64,000 nucleotides of DNA, taken from NCBI RefSeq assembly GCF_023073415.1, contig NZ_JADPJL010000035.1, forward strand, positions 1-64,000. The letters are read 5' to 3'. Positions within the stretch are counted from its first letter, which is position 1; every line of letters begins with the position of its first letter. A model generated the notes under the pieces. That model did no database searches, was not told where the DNA came from, and saw nothing but the letters and a program-made list of their open reading frames with translations. The translations under genes were made by a program, and so were the position numbers. This document shows, in pieces, positions 40,326-49,486 of this stretch. The DNA comes from Bradyrhizobium sp. 190 (lineage in GTDB: Bacteria; Pseudomonadota; Alphaproteobacteria; Rhizobiales; Xanthobacteraceae).

Positions 40326-40348
40326 CGCTGGCGGTTAGGCCGCCAGCG
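40326..40348. terminator. Hairpin spanning the 3' end of the small minus gene
   Basis: CGCTGGCGG-TTAGG-CCGCCAGCG; the stop codon of the minus-strand gene at 40335 lies in the loop. No T-run. It separates two convergent genes. Confidence 0.4.
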
Positions 40349-40523
40349 GCATCCCGCTGGCGAGACGCCGGACCGCGCGCTCGGCCTCGCGGGCGTTGCG
40401 GAATATCTGCCCTTCCAGCCGGTTGAAACGGTGCGAGGCGGCAAAGAATTGATAGCCGCCGGGAGCGCGCACGATAATCCCTGCCGGCTGCGAGCCGACT
40501 TCGATGATATAGGTGTCCGACAT
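40335..40523 (-). CDS. Small conserved-looking hypothetical protein
   Basis: 62 residues, MSDTYIIEVGSQPAGIIVRA then YQFFAASHRFNRLEGQIFRN and AREAERAVRRLA. The alternating beta-strand start and a helical basic end suggest a compact domain; it recalls short rhizobial proteins of unknown role. No signal peptide. A GGCTGGGC stretch stands before the ATG. Confidence 0.7.
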   Translation of the reverse strand: MSDTYIIEVGSQPAGIIVRAPGGYQFFAASHRFNRLEGQIFRNAREAERAVRRLASGMPLAA

Positions 40524-40667
40524 GGGCCCAGCCTGTGATTTCTGCCGGGCTTACAACGGGTTGCACGGCGAATTGTTCCTCCTTCCGCCGTTGCGCCGTA
40601 AGCCCAACCTATGTCAAAGCTGGTCGCGGAATAGCTAGCGAATCGTCCAAATGGCCGGAGAACTGAC

Positions 40668-41093
40668 ATGATGCCGAAATTCGCGCTCTCGATGCTGGTT
40701 GCCCTAGCGATTTGCGCACCGCTCCAGGAGGCTGCGGCGCAGGAAAGCACGCTCGGGGGCGCGCTGTTCGGCGGCGCTGCGGGCGCCATTCTCGGCGGCG
40801 CACTCGGCGGCGGCCGTGGTGCGGCGGTCGGCGCGATCGTGGGGGCTACGACGGGCGCCGCAATCGGCGCCCAGGGTGAGCCGCGGCCCGGCGGCTATCG
40901 CTATTACCAGGGCGGCTGCTACGTGGAGCAACCCGGCGGCTGGCAGGAAGTTTCGCCGCGCTATTGCGGTGTCCAGGCGCAATACGCCCCGGCGCCGGTC
41001 TACGATCCGCCGGCTTGCACGCGCTACCGCTCCTATGATCCGCGCCGCGGCACGTTCATCGGCCGTGACGGCTACGAGCGTCCCTGCCCATAA
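40668..41093 (+). CDS. BA14K-like exported protein with glycine zipper
   Basis: 141 residues. Signal peptide (ALSMLVALAICAPLQEAAAQ), then a glycine-zipper segment (GALFGGAAGAILGGALGGG, about 31-49, continuing GAAVGAIVGATTGAAIGA), and a C-terminal BA14K-type motif CTRYRSYDPRRGTFIGRDGY. BA14K of Brucella is an immunoreactive surface protein with reported lectin-like activity. Probably in the outer membrane or periplasm. Starts at ATGATG 40668/40671; no neighbour in an operon. Confidence 0.85.
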   Translation: MMPKFALSMLVALAICAPLQEAAAQESTLGGALFGGAAGAILGGALGGGRGAAVGAIVGATTGAAIGAQGEPRPGGYRYYQGGCYVEQPGGWQEVSPRYCGVQAQYAPAPVYDPPACTRYRSYDPRRGTFIGRDGYERPCP

Positions 41094-41096
41094 GGA

Positions 41097-41525
41097 TCAC
41101 GCCTTGATCACGCCGTCCGGGCTGACCGGCTGCGGACGGCCGTTATCGTCGATCGAGACGTAGGTGAAGTTGCCGTCGGTCACGAGGATCGACTGTAACT
41201 CCCGGCGGCGGACGACCCAGGCTTCGAGGTGGACGGTAATCGAGGTGCGTCCGACCCGCACCAGATGGCCGTAAACGGAGACGAGATCGCCAACATAGAC
41301 GGCTTTGCGAAAGTTCATCGCCTCGATCGCGACGGTCACGGTGCGGGATTTCGCGATCTTGGAAGCGAACACGCCGCCACCGATATCCATCTGGCTCAAG
41401 AGCCAGCCACCGAAGATGTCGCCATTGGCGTTGGTATCGGCCGGCATCGCCAGCGTGCGGATACAGAGATCGCCGCGTGGCTCGGTCTCGGTCGTGGGCG
41501 GCGCGTGCACATGCGTCTCCGTCAC
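41097..41525 (-). CDS. Acyl-CoA thioesterase, YciA-type hotdog
   Basis: 142 residues. Hotdog fold: TLAMPADTNANGDIFGGWLL with the catalytic Asp-Ile-Phe-Gly-Gly, then SQMDIGGGVFASKIA, and FRKAVYVGDLVSVYGHLVRVG. GTG start at 41525 overlaps the fadB-like stop (GTGA), so it is translated together with the beta-oxidation operon. It would release CoA from accumulating acyl-CoAs. Confidence 0.85.
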   Translation of the reverse strand: MTETHVHAPPTTETEPRGDLCIRTLAMPADTNANGDIFGGWLLSQMDIGGGVFASKIAKSRTVTVAIEAMNFRKAVYVGDLVSVYGHLVRVGRTSITVHLEAWVVRRRELQSILVTDGNFTYVSIDDNGRPQPVSPDGVIKA

Positions 41526-43615
41526 TTGAAATTCTCCCAGCCGGCATCCGGCGTAAACCTCCTGCCGAACTTGTCGGTCAGGGCATCCAGCGTGGAGACG
41601 ACATTGTCCGCACCGCGGGTTCGCGCATAATTCAGCGGCCCGCCGCGGAACGGCGCGTAGCCGGTGCCGAAGATGACGGCGCCGTCGACAACGTCTGCAT
41701 TGTCGACGATGCCCTCGCGCAGACAGGCGACGCAGACGTTCGACATCGGCAGGATCAGCCGGTCGATCATTTCCGCCGTCGGCTCCGAAATCGCGGACAT
41801 GCCGCCGGTATCGGCCTTGCCGTCCTTCCAGGTGTAAAAGCCCTTGCCGGTCTTGCGGCCGAGTTCGCCCTTGGCAACCTTGTCGCGCAACCACGCTGGC
41901 GTCGACGGCAGCATGTCGCCGAACTTCGAGCGCAGCATGTCGCCGACATCGAGGCAGATATCGAGGCCGACCTGATCGGCCAATTCAATGGGCCCCATCG
42001 GCATGCCGAACTTTTTCGCGGCAGCGTCGATGACAGTCTTGTCGATCTTCTCGTCCAGCATCACCATCGCTTCCAGCATGTACGGCGTCAGCGCGCGGTT
42101 GACGAGAAAGCCCGGCGACGATTTTACGAGCAGCGGCAGCCGGTCGATGGCGCCGACAAAGGCGAGCGCCTCCTTCAGCAATTGCGCATCCGTTCCGTCA
42201 TGGCTGACGACCTCGACGAGTTGCAGCCGCGATACCGGGTTGAAGAAATGTAGTCCGAGCAGCCGCTCCGGCCTCTGCAGCGTGGTGCGCAGGTCCTGCA
42301 GCGGAATGCTCGAGGTGTTGGTCGCAAGGATCGCGCCGGGTTTCATCTTTGGCTCGAGCCCGGCATAGACCTTCTGCTTCAGCTCCAGCTTTTCCGGCAC
42401 GGCTTCGATGATGAGATCGGCGTTGCGGACGCCCTCAGCCTGCATGTCCGGCATCAGCCGGTCCAGCGCGTCCCGCACGGCAGTACGCTTGCGCAGGATC
42501 TTGCCGTAGAGATCGGCGGCACGCTTGATCGCGCCCGCAATCGGCTCCGGCTTCATGTCGGCGAGCGTCACCCGCAGGTTCTGGCCGGCGCACCATGCGG
42601 CGATGTCGCCGCCCATCGCTCCAGCACCGATGACGTGAACGTGCTCGATCTTGTTGCCGCTGCCGGCGAGCTTCTTCATCTGCTCGCGCAGGAAGAAGAC
42701 GCGGATCAGGTTCTGCGCCGTCGGCGTCACCATCAACTTCGCGAACGACGGCTGCTCTGCGCGCAGCATCGCCAGCCGGTCGCCGCCGTGCTTTTCCCAG
42801 AGATCGATCAGCGCATAAGGCGCGGGGTAATGCTCTTGCGGCGCAGCCTTGCCGGCCTCACGGCGCATGCGCGAGGCGACAAAGCCCCTGACGGAACCGA
42901 AGCCGAAGAGAGTGTTGAATATCCCCGGCCGCGCGCGCTTGAGGCGACCGGACACGGCGTCCTTTACCGCGTTCTTGACATGCCGCTCCTGCGTCACGGC
43001 GTCGACCAGCCCGAGCGACTTTGCCCTGCGCGCATCTATGGTCTTGCCGGTCAGCATCAACGGCATCGCCTGCATCGGATTGACGAGCTGGGTGAAGCGT
43101 GCGGTGCCGCCGAGGCCGGGATGCAGGCCGAGCATCACCTCGGGAAAACCGAACCGCGCATCCTCGATAGCAATCCGCATTTGGCAGGCCAGTGCGACTT
43201 CGAGGCCGCCGCCGAGGCAGAAACCGTGAATCACGGCGACCGTCGGAACCCGCAATTCTTCCAGGCGATCGATCACCGCATGCGCGCGGCCGATCTCGAG
43301 CTCGATCTCTCCCGGATCGCTGGCGCCGCGGAATTCGTTAACGTCGGCTCCGGCGATGAAGCCAGATTTCTTGGCGGAGCGGATCACGAGGCCGGTGGGC
43401 CGCTGGGTTTCCAGCTCCGCCAGCACCTTATCGAGTTCCTCGATCAGGTCGGCCGAAAGCGTATTGGCGCTGGCGCCTTCGCGGTCGAACAGCAGCCAGG
43501 CGACACCATCGGCATCGCGGGTCAACCTGAAATTTTTGTAAGGCCCGGCTGCATCGGGCTTCGGCCCCAGTTCGAGCACGCGATCGCCGAGAAGGTTCAT
43601 GATCTGTGAATCCAT
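41522..43615 (-). CDS. Fatty-acid oxidation complex alpha subunit (FadB/FadJ-type)
   Basis: 697 residues. N-terminal enoyl-CoA hydratase domain: SGFIAGADVNEF, GFCLGGGLEVALAC, and FGFPEVMLGLHPGLGGTAR with the catalytic Glu. The middle has the NAD-binding motif VIGAGAMGGDIAAW, then NTSSIPL, LGLHFFNPVSRLQLVEVV and SPGFLVNRAL of 3-hydroxyacyl-CoA dehydrogenase. The C-terminal repeat has GTGYAPFRGGPL. The start is two bases after the thiolase stop. Runs two steps of beta-oxidation. Confidence 0.93.
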   Translation of the reverse strand: MDSQIMNLLGDRVLELGPKPDAAGPYKNFRLTRDADGVAWLLFDREGASANTLSADLIEELDKVLAELETQRPTGLVIRSAKKSGFIAGADVNEFRGASDPGEIELEIGRAHAVIDRLEELRVPTVAVIHGFCLGGGLEVALACQMRIAIEDARFGFPEVMLGLHPGLGGTARFTQLVNPMQAMPLMLTGKTIDARRAKSLGLVDAVTQERHVKNAVKDAVSGRLKRARPGIFNTLFGFGSVRGFVASRMRREAGKAAPQEHYPAPYALIDLWEKHGGDRLAMLRAEQPSFAKLMVTPTAQNLIRVFFLREQMKKLAGSGNKIEHVHVIGAGAMGGDIAAWCAGQNLRVTLADMKPEPIAGAIKRAADLYGKILRKRTAVRDALDRLMPDMQAEGVRNADLIIEAVPEKLELKQKVYAGLEPKMKPGAILATNTSSIPLQDLRTTLQRPERLLGLHFFNPVSRLQLVEVVSHDGTDAQLLKEALAFVGAIDRLPLLVKSSPGFLVNRALTPYMLEAMVMLDEKIDKTVIDAAAKKFGMPMGPIELADQVGLDICLDVGDMLRSKFGDMLPSTPAWLRDKVAKGELGRKTGKGFYTWKDGKADTGGMSAISEPTAEMIDRLILPMSNVCVACLREGIVDNADVVDGAVIFGTGYAPFRGGPLNYARTRGADNVVSTLDALTDKFGRRFTPDAGWENFK

Positions 43616-43617
43616 GA

Positions 43618-44901
43618 TCACACCGTCTCTATCAGCATCGCGCCGCCCTGCCCGCCGCCGATACATTCGGTGGCGATGCCGCGCCTGGTGCCCAATCGTT
43701 TCATGGCGTTGACGAGATGCAGCACGATACGGTTGCCACTGCAGCCGACGGGATGACCGAGGCTGATCGCGCCGCCATCGACATTCAATTTAGTCTGGTC
43801 GAGTTCGCCGGCCGCGCCGTCGAGACCGAGAATCTCCTTGCAGAACTTTTCGTCGTTCCAGGCGGCGAGACAGCCGAGCACCTGCGTCGCAAACGCCTCA
43901 TTCAATTCCCAGGTCTCGATATCGGAAAGCGTCAGCTCGTTGCGCTTCAAGAGTTCAGTCGCCGACAGCACCGGACCGAGCCCCATGATGCCGGGATCGA
44001 GCGCCGACCACTGGCTATCCAGAATGACCGCCTTCGGCGTCAGGCCATGCTTCGCTACGGCTTCCTCGGAAGCAAGGATCACCCAGGACGCGCCATCGGT
44101 GATCTGCGAGGAATTGCCGGCGGTGACCTTGCCCCAGGGACGCTCGAACACCGGCTTCAGTTTTGCCAATAACTCCGGCGTCGAGTCCGGGCGCACGCCG
44201 TCGTCATGATCGTAGAATTTCCCGTCGCGGGCGAACGCGGTTTCGACCTCGCCCTTGAGCCAGCCTTCCGATTGCGCTTTCGCCAGCCGCTTATGGCTTT
44301 CGGCGGCGTAGGCGTCCGACTGCGCGCGGGTGACGCCGAAGAGATGGCCGACCACTTCCGCGGTCTGGCCCATATTGAGTTCGGTGATGGGATCGGTCAG
44401 CCCGCGCTCGAGCCCAATGATCGGCTTGAAATAGCTGGGCTTCACCTTCAGCGCCGCCATGATTTTCGCGCCAATGCCCTTGGCCCCGGCAAGGCCTGCG
44501 AACCAGCGCACGCCCTGCTGCGGCCACACCAGCGGCGCGTGGCTCAACGCTTCGGCGCCGCCGGCCAGGATGAGGTCAGAGACGCCCTCGCGGATGTAGC
44601 GGTAGGCCGTGTCGATCGACTGCATGCCGGAGCCGCAATTGATCTGCACGGTGAAGGCGACCATCTTCTCGCCCATGCCGAGCCGCAGCGCAGCGACCCG
44701 GGCCGGGTTCATCTCGTCGGCAATGACGTTGACGCAGCCGAGGATAAGCTGATCGAAAGCGTCAGGTGCAAAAGGCTGCCGCGCCAATAGCGGCCGGCCG
44801 CATTGCACGGCGAGATCGACCGGAGTGAACGGCCCGGGACCGGAGCGTGCTTTCAGGAACGGCGTCCGGCTGCCGTCAACGATAAAGACCGGTCTTGCCA
44901 T
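43618..44901 (-). CDS. Acetyl-CoA acyltransferase (thiolase, FadA/FadI-type)
   Basis: 427 residues. Thiolase catalytic residues: Cys in INCGSGMQSI (N-terminal), His in VDGGAISLGHPVGCSGNRI, and the C-terminal CIGGGQGGAMLI. This longer thiolase with an insertion between the two halves is of the FadI type. Start overlaps the fadE stop by one base (44901). Final thiolysis step of beta-oxidation. Confidence 0.92.
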   Translation of the reverse strand: MARPVFIVDGSRTPFLKARSGPGPFTPVDLAVQCGRPLLARQPFAPDAFDQLILGCVNVIADEMNPARVAALRLGMGEKMVAFTVQINCGSGMQSIDTAYRYIREGVSDLILAGGAEALSHAPLVWPQQGVRWFAGLAGAKGIGAKIMAALKVKPSYFKPIIGLERGLTDPITELNMGQTAEVVGHLFGVTRAQSDAYAAESHKRLAKAQSEGWLKGEVETAFARDGKFYDHDDGVRPDSTPELLAKLKPVFERPWGKVTAGNSSQITDGASWVILASEEAVAKHGLTPKAVILDSQWSALDPGIMGLGPVLSATELLKRNELTLSDIETWELNEAFATQVLGCLAAWNDEKFCKEILGLDGAAGELDQTKLNVDGGAISLGHPVGCSGNRIVLHLVNAMKRLGTRRGIATECIGGGQGGAMLIETV

Positions 44902-47168
44902 CAGCTTGCCGCCCTCTGCTCACCCAGTTCCTGGAAGAACTGATGCACGTCGGCGGCCTTCCTGTAAATCGGCGACAACGCCTCGGCTGCGAAATCGTCG
45001 ACCTCGATCACCTTGGCAACGGCTTCATGCGCAGCCTGCAGCCTCTCGCCGTCGGCTTGCGTAATGACGCCCTTCTTTACCGCCTCTTTCCAGTCATGCA
45101 GGCGCGCGGCGCGCATCTGTTTGGAAACATCTTCCGCCGCCGTCACCAGAAGGAACGCCTTTTCCAGCCGGGCTACGCCACCGTCATCCTTGACCGCAGA
45201 CAGATCCGCCGTGAGGCGATCGCGTGCCGCCGACGGCTCCAGCACGAGCTGCGCGCATTGATGCACGACGCGGTCGGACGGACCGGTCACCTTTGCGCCG
45301 AACGGCTGGATCAGGAATTTCAGGATCACGGCCACGAACCGGTTCGGCAGGTTGGCGAGGATTTCGGCAAAGCGGTTCTCGATGGTCTTGAAGCCGCTCG
45401 CCATGCACCATTCGAGCGCGGCGAAGTCGGCCTGCTGCCGCCCCTCGTCCTGCCAGCGTTTTAGCGCCGCCGACAACAGATAGAGTTCGGAAAGAATATC
45501 GCCGAACCGGGCGGAGAGCATTTCCTTGCGCTTGAGGGCGCCGCCGAGCGTCAGCAGCGCCATGTCGGCGCATAGCGCAAAGGCTGCCGAATAGCGCGAG
45601 AGCTGGCGATAGAAGCGCGTCGCGTCTCCCGCATCGGGCGCGGGTGCAAACAAGCCGCCGCTCCAGCTCCGGCCCCAGGCGCGGAACATGGTCTTGAAGC
45701 TGTGGCCGACATGATTCCAGAATGCCTTGTCAAAGGCGTCGAGACCCTTGGCGCGGTCGGCTTCACCCAGCGCATTCATTTCGTCGAGCAGGAATGGATG
45801 AGCACGGATCGCGCCTTGGCCAAACACGATGAGATTTCGCGTGAGGATATTGGCGCCTTCGACGGTGATGCCGACCGGCACCGAACGATAGAGATTGCCG
45901 AGATAGTTTTGCGGCCCGTCGATCACCGCTTTGCCGCCATGGATGTCCATTGCGTCGTCGATCGCAATCCGCATCCGCTCGGTGGCGTGCAGCTTCATGA
46001 TGCCGGAAATGACAGCGGGATGGTGCCCCTGGTTGAGAGCTGCGCAGGTCAGCCGCCGTGCGGCGTCGAGCAGATAGGCCGTGCCGGCGATGCGGGCGAG
46101 CGGCTCCTCGATGCCTTCGAACTTGCCGATGGAAATGCCGAACTGCTCGCGGATGCGGGCATAGGCGCCTGACGTGCGCGCCGCATAGGCGGCACCAGCG
46201 GCCGACAGCGACGGCAGCGAGATGCCGCGGCCGGCGGCAAGCGCCGTCATCAGCATCTTCCAGCCCTGCCCGAGCCGCTCTTGCCCGCCGATGATGTAGT
46301 CCATCGGGATAAAGACGTCGTGCCCCCAGTTCGGGCCATTCTGGAACACCTGCATCGCCGGCAGATGCCTGCGGCCGATCTCCACGCCGGGCAGATGGGT
46401 CGGGATCAGCGCGACCGTAATGCCGAGATCTTCCTGCTGGCCCACCAGATGATCGGGATCATAGGCCTTGAAGGCGAGACCAAGCAGCGTCGCGACCGGC
46501 CCCAGCGTGATGTAGCGTTTGTGCCAGTTCAGCCTTAAGCCCAACACTTGGCGGCCTTCGAAATCGCCCTTGCAGATGATGCCCGTGTCGACCATCGAGG
46601 CGGCGTCGGAGCCGGCTTCCGGGCTGGTGAGGCCGAAGCAGGGAATGTCGGCGCCTTCGGCAAGTCGCGGCAGCCACCTGTCCTGCTGCTCCCTGGTGCC
46701 AAAGCGCATCAGGAGTTCGCCGGGCCCGAGCGAGTTCGGCACCATCACGGTGACGGCCGCGGTCAGCGAGCGCGAGGAAAGTTTTCGCACCACTTCCGAA
46801 TGCGCATAGGGCGAGAAGCCGAGCCCGCCATATTCCTTGGGGATGATCATGCCGAAGAATTTGTGACGCTTGATGAAGGCCCAGGCCTCCGGCGGCAGAT
46901 CGCGCCACTCCCAATTGATCTTCCATTCGTCGAGCATGGCGCAGAGCTCGTCGACCGGGCCGTTGAGAAAGGCTTTTTCTTCTTCAGTCAAAGTGGCCGG
47001 CGCGACAGCCAGCAATTTCGACCAGTCGGGATTACCGGTGAAGAGATCCGCGTCCCACCAGACGTCACCCGCTTCGAGCGCCTCGCGCTCGGTGTCGGAC
47101 ATCGCGGGCATTGCGCCACGCGCGAAAGCAAAGATCGGCTTGCTGATGAAATCGCGGCGGAAGCTCAT
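44901..47168 (-). CDS. fadE: Acyl-CoA dehydrogenase, FadE-type
   Basis: 755 residues, the long FadE form rather than the 380-residue ACAD. Core motifs: FFGMIIPKEYGGLGFSPYAH, CFGLTSPEAGSDAASMVDTG, KRYITLGPVATLLGLAFK, and AMDIHGGKAVIDGPQNYLGN. A C-terminal DUF1974-type helical region follows. Introduces the first double bond. Opens the four-gene beta-oxidation operon (fadE, thiolase, alpha subunit, thioesterase), all overlapping or 2 bp apart. It has no nearby FadR-type regulator. Confidence 0.93.
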   Translation of the reverse strand: MSFRRDFISKPIFAFARGAMPAMSDTEREALEAGDVWWDADLFTGNPDWSKLLAVAPATLTEEEKAFLNGPVDELCAMLDEWKINWEWRDLPPEAWAFIKRHKFFGMIIPKEYGGLGFSPYAHSEVVRKLSSRSLTAAVTVMVPNSLGPGELLMRFGTREQQDRWLPRLAEGADIPCFGLTSPEAGSDAASMVDTGIICKGDFEGRQVLGLRLNWHKRYITLGPVATLLGLAFKAYDPDHLVGQQEDLGITVALIPTHLPGVEIGRRHLPAMQVFQNGPNWGHDVFIPMDYIIGGQERLGQGWKMLMTALAAGRGISLPSLSAAGAAYAARTSGAYARIREQFGISIGKFEGIEEPLARIAGTAYLLDAARRLTCAALNQGHHPAVISGIMKLHATERMRIAIDDAMDIHGGKAVIDGPQNYLGNLYRSVPVGITVEGANILTRNLIVFGQGAIRAHPFLLDEMNALGEADRAKGLDAFDKAFWNHVGHSFKTMFRAWGRSWSGGLFAPAPDAGDATRFYRQLSRYSAAFALCADMALLTLGGALKRKEMLSARFGDILSELYLLSAALKRWQDEGRQQADFAALEWCMASGFKTIENRFAEILANLPNRFVAVILKFLIQPFGAKVTGPSDRVVHQCAQLVLEPSAARDRLTADLSAVKDDGGVARLEKAFLLVTAAEDVSKQMRAARLHDWKEAVKKGVITQADGERLQAAHEAVAKVIEVDDFAAEALSPIYRKAADVHQFFQELGEQRAAS

Positions 47169-47387
47169 GGCGAACTCTCCTGGTCTGCGGCGCGACGTCG
47201 CGCCTCACCTAGGCCAAACGACGGCTCATTGTAGCTGAAACGCACGGGTTTCGGGGACGGTTCGCATCGGGAATGAAGCGAAATTGATAAACCGGGAGAT
47301 AACGGCGGAGGCCCGGGCCCGTTCCCAAATGGTTGTATTATCCGGCGGTTAAAGACCGGCGACGTTACTAGGTAGTTGCCGTCCGGA

Positions 47388-47406
47388 GTGCCCGCCGCGC
47401 GGGCAC
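47388..47406. terminator. GC-rich hairpin after the small gene
   Basis: GTGCCCGC-CGC-GCGGGCAC, 7 bp from the stop of the minus-strand gene at 47413; no T-run, so a weak terminator candidate. Confidence 0.4.
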
Positions 47407-47412
47407 CCGGTA

Positions 47413-47679
47413 TCATGAATCACGCTTGTTGCGCCGCCGCTCATTGGGGACGAACACGGCAAACACTTCCCTAACGCGAACGGCAGGCGTGACATCGCGG
47501 GTAAAGCGAACCTCCGCAGTTGACTGGATTTCCTTCACGCGAGGCGCGTAAAGCGCGCTCCCGTACAGCGATCCGTCAAACCGCAAATTGCTCTCGTCGT
47601 CGGTGAGATAAGCGTTTGAAACAAACAATAATACGAGTAACGCCGACCCGACGTAGGAAAAATACTTGAAAATAGGCAT
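47413..47679 (-). CDS. Small membrane-anchored hypothetical protein
   Basis: 88 residues from ATG 47679. A single N-terminal span (FKYFSYVGSALLVLLFVSNA) followed by a soluble domain with SNLRFDGSLYGSALYAPRVK and VREVFAVFVPNERRRNKR. The start is supported by GGGGGC upstream and by the membrane segment. It recalls short Bradyrhizobium proteins with YVGSALL. Function unknown. Confidence 0.7.
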   Translation of the reverse strand: MPIFKYFSYVGSALLVLLFVSNAYLTDDESNLRFDGSLYGSALYAPRVKEIQSTAEVRFTRDVTPAVRVREVFAVFVPNERRRNKRDS

Positions 47680-47825
47680 TGATGGACGAGCCCCCCTTCT
47701 TGGAAAGAAGGGTGCGCCGCTCGCAATAAAGCTGAGGTTTAAGGGCGCCCAGCTTTTGCCGGAACAGTTGGCTGCCGATTGCCAATTTGTGACGAATTTT
47801 AATGGATCTAGATGACTCCCCTCGC

Positions 47826-47933
47826 CGTCATTCCGGGGGTCGCGAAGCGAGAGCCCGGAATCCATCGGGCAGCATAGCGTGCACGCCGATGGATTCCGGG
47901 CCTGCGCCCAAGCGGGCGCATCCCGGAATGACG
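47826..47933. repeat. Imperfect inverted repeat, family G
   Basis: CGTCATTCCGGGGGTCGCGA and GAGCCCGGAATCCATCGG at the left, CCGATGGATTCCGGGCCTGC and GCATCCCGGAATGACG at the right. Lies between the small membrane protein and the SMP-30 gene. Confidence 0.85.
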
Positions 47934-47984
47934 TGGAGAGAGAACGTGACGCTCTCGCCTGTTCGTTGAAAGCGGCCTGACCGC

Positions 47985-49226
47985 TTAGCCCGGTCCCGCG
48001 CCCTGCGTGGCGGTGTACACGGCGTAAAGCGACTGGCTCGCGGCCATGAACAGGCGATTGCGCTTGGGGCCGCCGAAGGTGACGTTGCCGCACACCTCGG
48101 GCAGACGGATACGGCCGAGCAGCTTGCCGTCCGGCGACCACACTGTCACGCCGCTATAGCCGACGGCGCGGCCGGCGTTGCTCGAACACCAAACGTTGCC
48201 GTTGACATCGCAGCGCACGCCGTCCGGTCCGCATTTCACGCCATCGACCATGAAATCGCTGAACCGTTTGTGGTTGCTCAGCTTGTTGTCGGTGCCGACA
48301 TCAAACACGAACATGTCGCCCTTGCCGCCCGGACCGGCATCGCCCGGTCCCTTGCCAGTGCTGGCGACGTAGAGCTTCTTGTAGTCGGGCGAGAAGCAGA
48401 GGCCATTGGGATCGGGCACCTGCTCCTCGGTCACCACGAGGTCGATACGGCCGGAGGGATCGATGCGATAACAATTGGTCGGCAGTTCGCGCTTGCCCGG
48501 CACGAAGCCTGCCGGCTGTCCGATCCGTGGATTGAGCTTGCCGCCGGAATTGCTCGGACCGCCCGCGACATCAGGCTCACCCTCATAGAGCTGTCCGCCA
48601 TAAGGCGGATCGGTGAACCAGTAGCTGCCGTCCGGATGCGCGACAACGTCGTTGGGCGAGTTGAGCTTCTTGCCGTTGTAGGAATCGGCCAGCACGGTCG
48701 CGGTGCCGTCGTGCTCGTACCGCACCACGCGGCGGGTGAGATGTTCGCAGGAAAGCTGTCGGCCCTGGAAATCGAACGAGTTGCCGTTTGAGTTGTTGGA
48801 GGGCGTGCGGAAGACGCTGACGTGACCGTCGTCTTCAGACCATCGCATCTGCCGGTTGTTGGGAATGTCGCTCCACAGGAGATAGCGGCCCTGCGCGCTC
48901 CAGGCCGGGCCTTCGGCCCACAACAGCCCGGTGTGGAGGCGCTTGATCGCTGTGTTGGGCTGGGCGAGGTCATTGAAGGACGGGTCGACCGCGATGATGT
49001 CGGGGTCCCAGAAATAGGTGGTGGGAGCGCCGCGCGGACTGAAATCGCGCGGCGGGGTGGTAACAGTGGATGGCGGCGCCACCGGGCCGCTCTGGGCCAA
49101 CGCGCCGCCGACCCCCGCCACGGTGGCGCCGGCGGCTACTGCCAGGCCGTGGACAAGTGTTCGTCGTGAAATCGCGACTTCCGGATCGCGCTGCTGTTGT
49201 GGATCGCCCCGCTCCTGGCGTGTCAT
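47985..49226 (-). CDS. Exported SMP-30/gluconolactonase-like protein
   Basis: 413 residues from ATG 49226 (GGGAGGATG upstream). A twin-arginine signal (ISRRTLVHGLAVAAGATVAG) marks Tat export. Beta-propeller motifs: GLLWAEGPAWSAQGRYLLWS, SPNDVVAHPDGSYWFTDPPY, PDPNGLCFSPDYKKLYVAST, and GPDGVRCDVNGNVWCSS, which supply the metal-binding Glu, Asn and Asp. It should hydrolyse sugar lactones or similar esters in the periplasm. Divergent from the beta-lactamase-fold gene. Confidence 0.88.
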   Translation of the reverse strand: MTRQERGDPQQQRDPEVAISRRTLVHGLAVAAGATVAGVGGALAQSGPVAPPSTVTTPPRDFSPRGAPTTYFWDPDIIAVDPSFNDLAQPNTAIKRLHTGLLWAEGPAWSAQGRYLLWSDIPNNRQMRWSEDDGHVSVFRTPSNNSNGNSFDFQGRQLSCEHLTRRVVRYEHDGTATVLADSYNGKKLNSPNDVVAHPDGSYWFTDPPYGGQLYEGEPDVAGGPSNSGGKLNPRIGQPAGFVPGKRELPTNCYRIDPSGRIDLVVTEEQVPDPNGLCFSPDYKKLYVASTGKGPGDAGPGGKGDMFVFDVGTDNKLSNHKRFSDFMVDGVKCGPDGVRCDVNGNVWCSSNAGRAVGYSGVTVWSPDGKLLGRIRLPEVCGNVTFGGPKRNRLFMAASQSLYAVYTATQGAGPG

Positions 49227-49486
49227 CGCATCCTCCCAAATGTGTTCACCGGCCGTTGATCCGGCCTGGCAACTCAAGGTTAATCCGGACCGCATCCGGT
49301 TGCGAGCGCTGCTTTCAATTCAGCCCCCGCTTCAAGCTTGCAGTCGAAAATGGCATTACCTCGGCCAACGCATCAGGAAGCTCTGCCGTTGGGGCGATTG
49401 CCCACGTGGCTACAGAGTGGGCGGCATGCTAATCATTCGCCGGTCGTCGAGTTCTCCGGATCAATCAATCCGTGGGGCAAACAAAA